Source: Oscillospiraceae bacterium
GTDB lineage: Bacteria > Bacillota > Clostridia > Oscillospirales > Oscillospiraceae
Direction: 5' to 3'
Length of the DNA: 35,437 nt
Assembly (NCBI GenBank): GCA_015068425.1
Contig: SVKK01000018.1
Span: 1-35,437, forward strand
Numbering within the stretch: the stretch's first letter is position 1; every line of letters begins with the position of its first letter. Of the stretch, positions 34,275 through 35,437 are shown piece by piece. Position numbers and translations under genes: made by a program. The notes below the pieces were generated by a model that searched no databases, was not told the origin of the DNA, and saw only the letters and a program-made list of their open reading frames with translations.

Positions 34275-35437
34275 TTAGTATGCAACGCCCCAGTAGATCA
34301 TATGCTTGGCCTTCTTGCCGCAGATGGGGCAGACCTCGTCGATCTCATCCTGCTCGAAGGGCATGCAGCGGCTGGTCATACCGGCTTTTTCCTTCATTGC
34401 CATTTCGCACTCAAGGTCACCGCACCACATGGTCTTGATGAAGCCGCCCTTTTCCTCCTGAAGAGCCTTGGCTTCTTCCAGAGAGTGAGCTTCGAAAATA
34501 TGGCTGTCCAGATTTGCCTTTGCCTTCTCAAAGAGTCCTGCCTGAACTGCTTCGAGGAGCTGAGGAACGGCGCTTTCCAGCTCATCAAGGGAGACAATGG
34601 CCTTCTCGCCGTTATCGCGGCGGCAGGTCATGCACTGGTTCTTCTCCATATCCTTGGGACCGATCTCGATGCGGAGGGGGATACCCTTCATTTCGTACTC
34701 AGCGAACTTCCAGCCGGGGCTGTTGTCGCTGAAGTCGCCCTTGACGCGGATGCCGACAGCCTTAAGACGGTCGATAAGCTCCTGAGCCTTCTCAATGACG
34801 CCGGGCTTGTGCTGGGCGATGGGGAGAACGATGACCTGGATGGGGGCGATGCGGGGAGGCAGCACAAGGCCGCTGTTATCGCCGTGGGTCATAATAAGAC
34901 CGCCTATCATACGGGTGGAAACGCCCCAGGAAGTCTGGTGAGGATAATGGAGGGTGTTGTCCTTGCCGGTGTAGGTGATGTCAAAGGCGCGGGCGAAGCC
35001 GTCGCCGAAATAGTGGCTGGTGCCGGACTGGAGAGCCTTGTGGTCGTGCATCATGCACTCAACGGTGTAGGTCTCCTCTGCGCCGTTGAACTTTTCCTTC
35101 TCGGTCTTGCGGCCCTTAACAACGGGCATAGCAAGGGTGTTCTCAAGGAAGTCGGCGTAGATATTCAGCATGCGGTGGGTTTCTTCTCTTGCCTCCTCGG
35201 CGGTGGCGTGCATGGTGTGACCCTCCTGCCAGAGGAACTCACGGTGGCGGAGGAAGGGACGGGAGGTTTTCTCCCAGCGGAGGACGCTGCACCACTGGTT
35301 ATAGAGCTTGGGCAGGTCGCGCCAGGAATGGATTATATTTGCATAGTGCTCGCAGAAAAGGGTCTCGGAGGTGGGACGGATGCAGTAGCGCTCCTCCAGT
35401 TCCTCGCTGCCGCCGTAGGTGACCCATGCGCACTCGG
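34275..35437 (-). CDS. proS: Prolyl-tRNA synthetase, zinc-binding short form (5' end outside window)
   Basis: ProRS charges tRNA-Pro. The frame is open to the window edge, giving 386 codons plus stop without the N-terminus. Class II motif 2 lies near the edge: [15 protein letters not shown] and [20 protein letters not shown]. Motif 3 and the anticodon-binding domain follow ([20 protein letters not shown], then [10 protein letters not shown]). The C-terminal zinc-type domain shows CMTCRR, WCGDLEC and CPICGKK and ends YWGVAY, typical of the eukaryote/archaeal-like type used by many clostridia. There is no bacterial-type editing insertion in the visible part. Confidence 0.95.
   Translation of the reverse strand, partial: ECAWVTYGGSEELEERYCIRPTSETLFCEHYANIIHSWRDLPKLYNQWCSVLRWEKTSRPFLRHREFLWQEGHTMHATAEEAREETHRMLNIYADFLENTLAMPVVKGRKTEKEKFNGAEETYTVECMMHDHKALQSGTSHYFGDGFARAFDITYTGKDNTLHYPHQTSWGVSTRMIGGLIMTHGDNSGLVLPPRIAPIQVIVLPIAQHKPGVIEKAQELIDRLKAVGIRVKGDFSDNSPGWKFAEYEMKGIPLRIEIGPKDMEKNQCMTCRRDNGEKAIVSLDELESAVPQLLEAVQAGLFEKAKANLDSHIFEAHSLEEAKALQEEKGGFIKTMWCGDLECEMAMKEKAGMTSRCMPFEQDEIDEVCPICGKKAKHMIYWGVAY

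Overview
The window looks like chromosomal DNA of a gut-type clostridium, most likely Oscillospiraceae/Ruminococcaceae. The reasons are moderately high GC with strong AGGAGG-type ribosome sites, TTGACA/TATAAT promoters, a one-chain iron-sulfur L-serine dehydratase, a queT gene behind what looks like a preQ1-III riboswitch, a short zinc-binding prolyl-tRNA synthetase, and many palindromic intergenic repeats. No rRNA, tRNA, CRISPR array, transposase or phage gene was seen. The assignment is inference; no 16S or marker search was possible.

Layout. 1-400: terminator hairpin and repeat cluster. 400-1916 (minus): ParB/Noc-like protein and a PH-like membrane protein. 2064-4458 (plus): KdpD/KdpE-like two-component pair, then tadA. 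4674-7631 (minus): pyruvate kinase, a YhcC-type radical SAM protein and an orphan nucleotidyltransferase-like protein. 7959-14448 (minus): complete F-type ATP synthase operon atpB-E-F-(delta)A-G-D-C, in which the C-terminal domain of delta is fused to the front of alpha, no separate delta gene exists, and a 273-bp inverted-repeat-bounded element separates atpA from atpG. 14597-17578 (minus): 2-hydroxyacid dehydrogenase, nitroreductase and M32 carboxypeptidase. 18493-20940 (plus): large lipoprotein joining a PstS-like domain to WG-type repeats. 21545-24162 (minus): rpsO and pnp, with a long leader hairpin before pnp. 24916-32811 (plus): a dipeptide/nickel-type ABC transporter whose genes are interrupted by L-serine dehydratase and a CDF metal transporter. 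32914-33730 (plus): a 33-residue small ORF, then riboswitch-controlled queT. 34275 to the end (minus): proS, cut by the window edge.

The gene-free stretches are packed with modular repeats. Three structured families recur: (i) a two-hairpin REP-like unit, here REP-E, whose second stem changes sequence between copies but keeps its pairing, and which also occurs as head-to-head pairs (BIME-like, about 120 bp, three copies); (ii) GTAGGG-led hairpins with hypervariable stems; (iii) a roughly 230-bp composite, here D-F, with three to four hairpins and clear compensatory changes, present four times in full and twice as its F half, always on the plus strand. The last is the best candidate for an undescribed structured mobile or RNA element. 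The delta-alpha fusion is the most striking protein observation.

Many promoters and intrinsic terminators can be placed, so most transcription units are well bounded. Gene functions are mostly housekeeping: energy conservation, RNA turnover, translation, nutrient uptake and queuosine precursor salvage.
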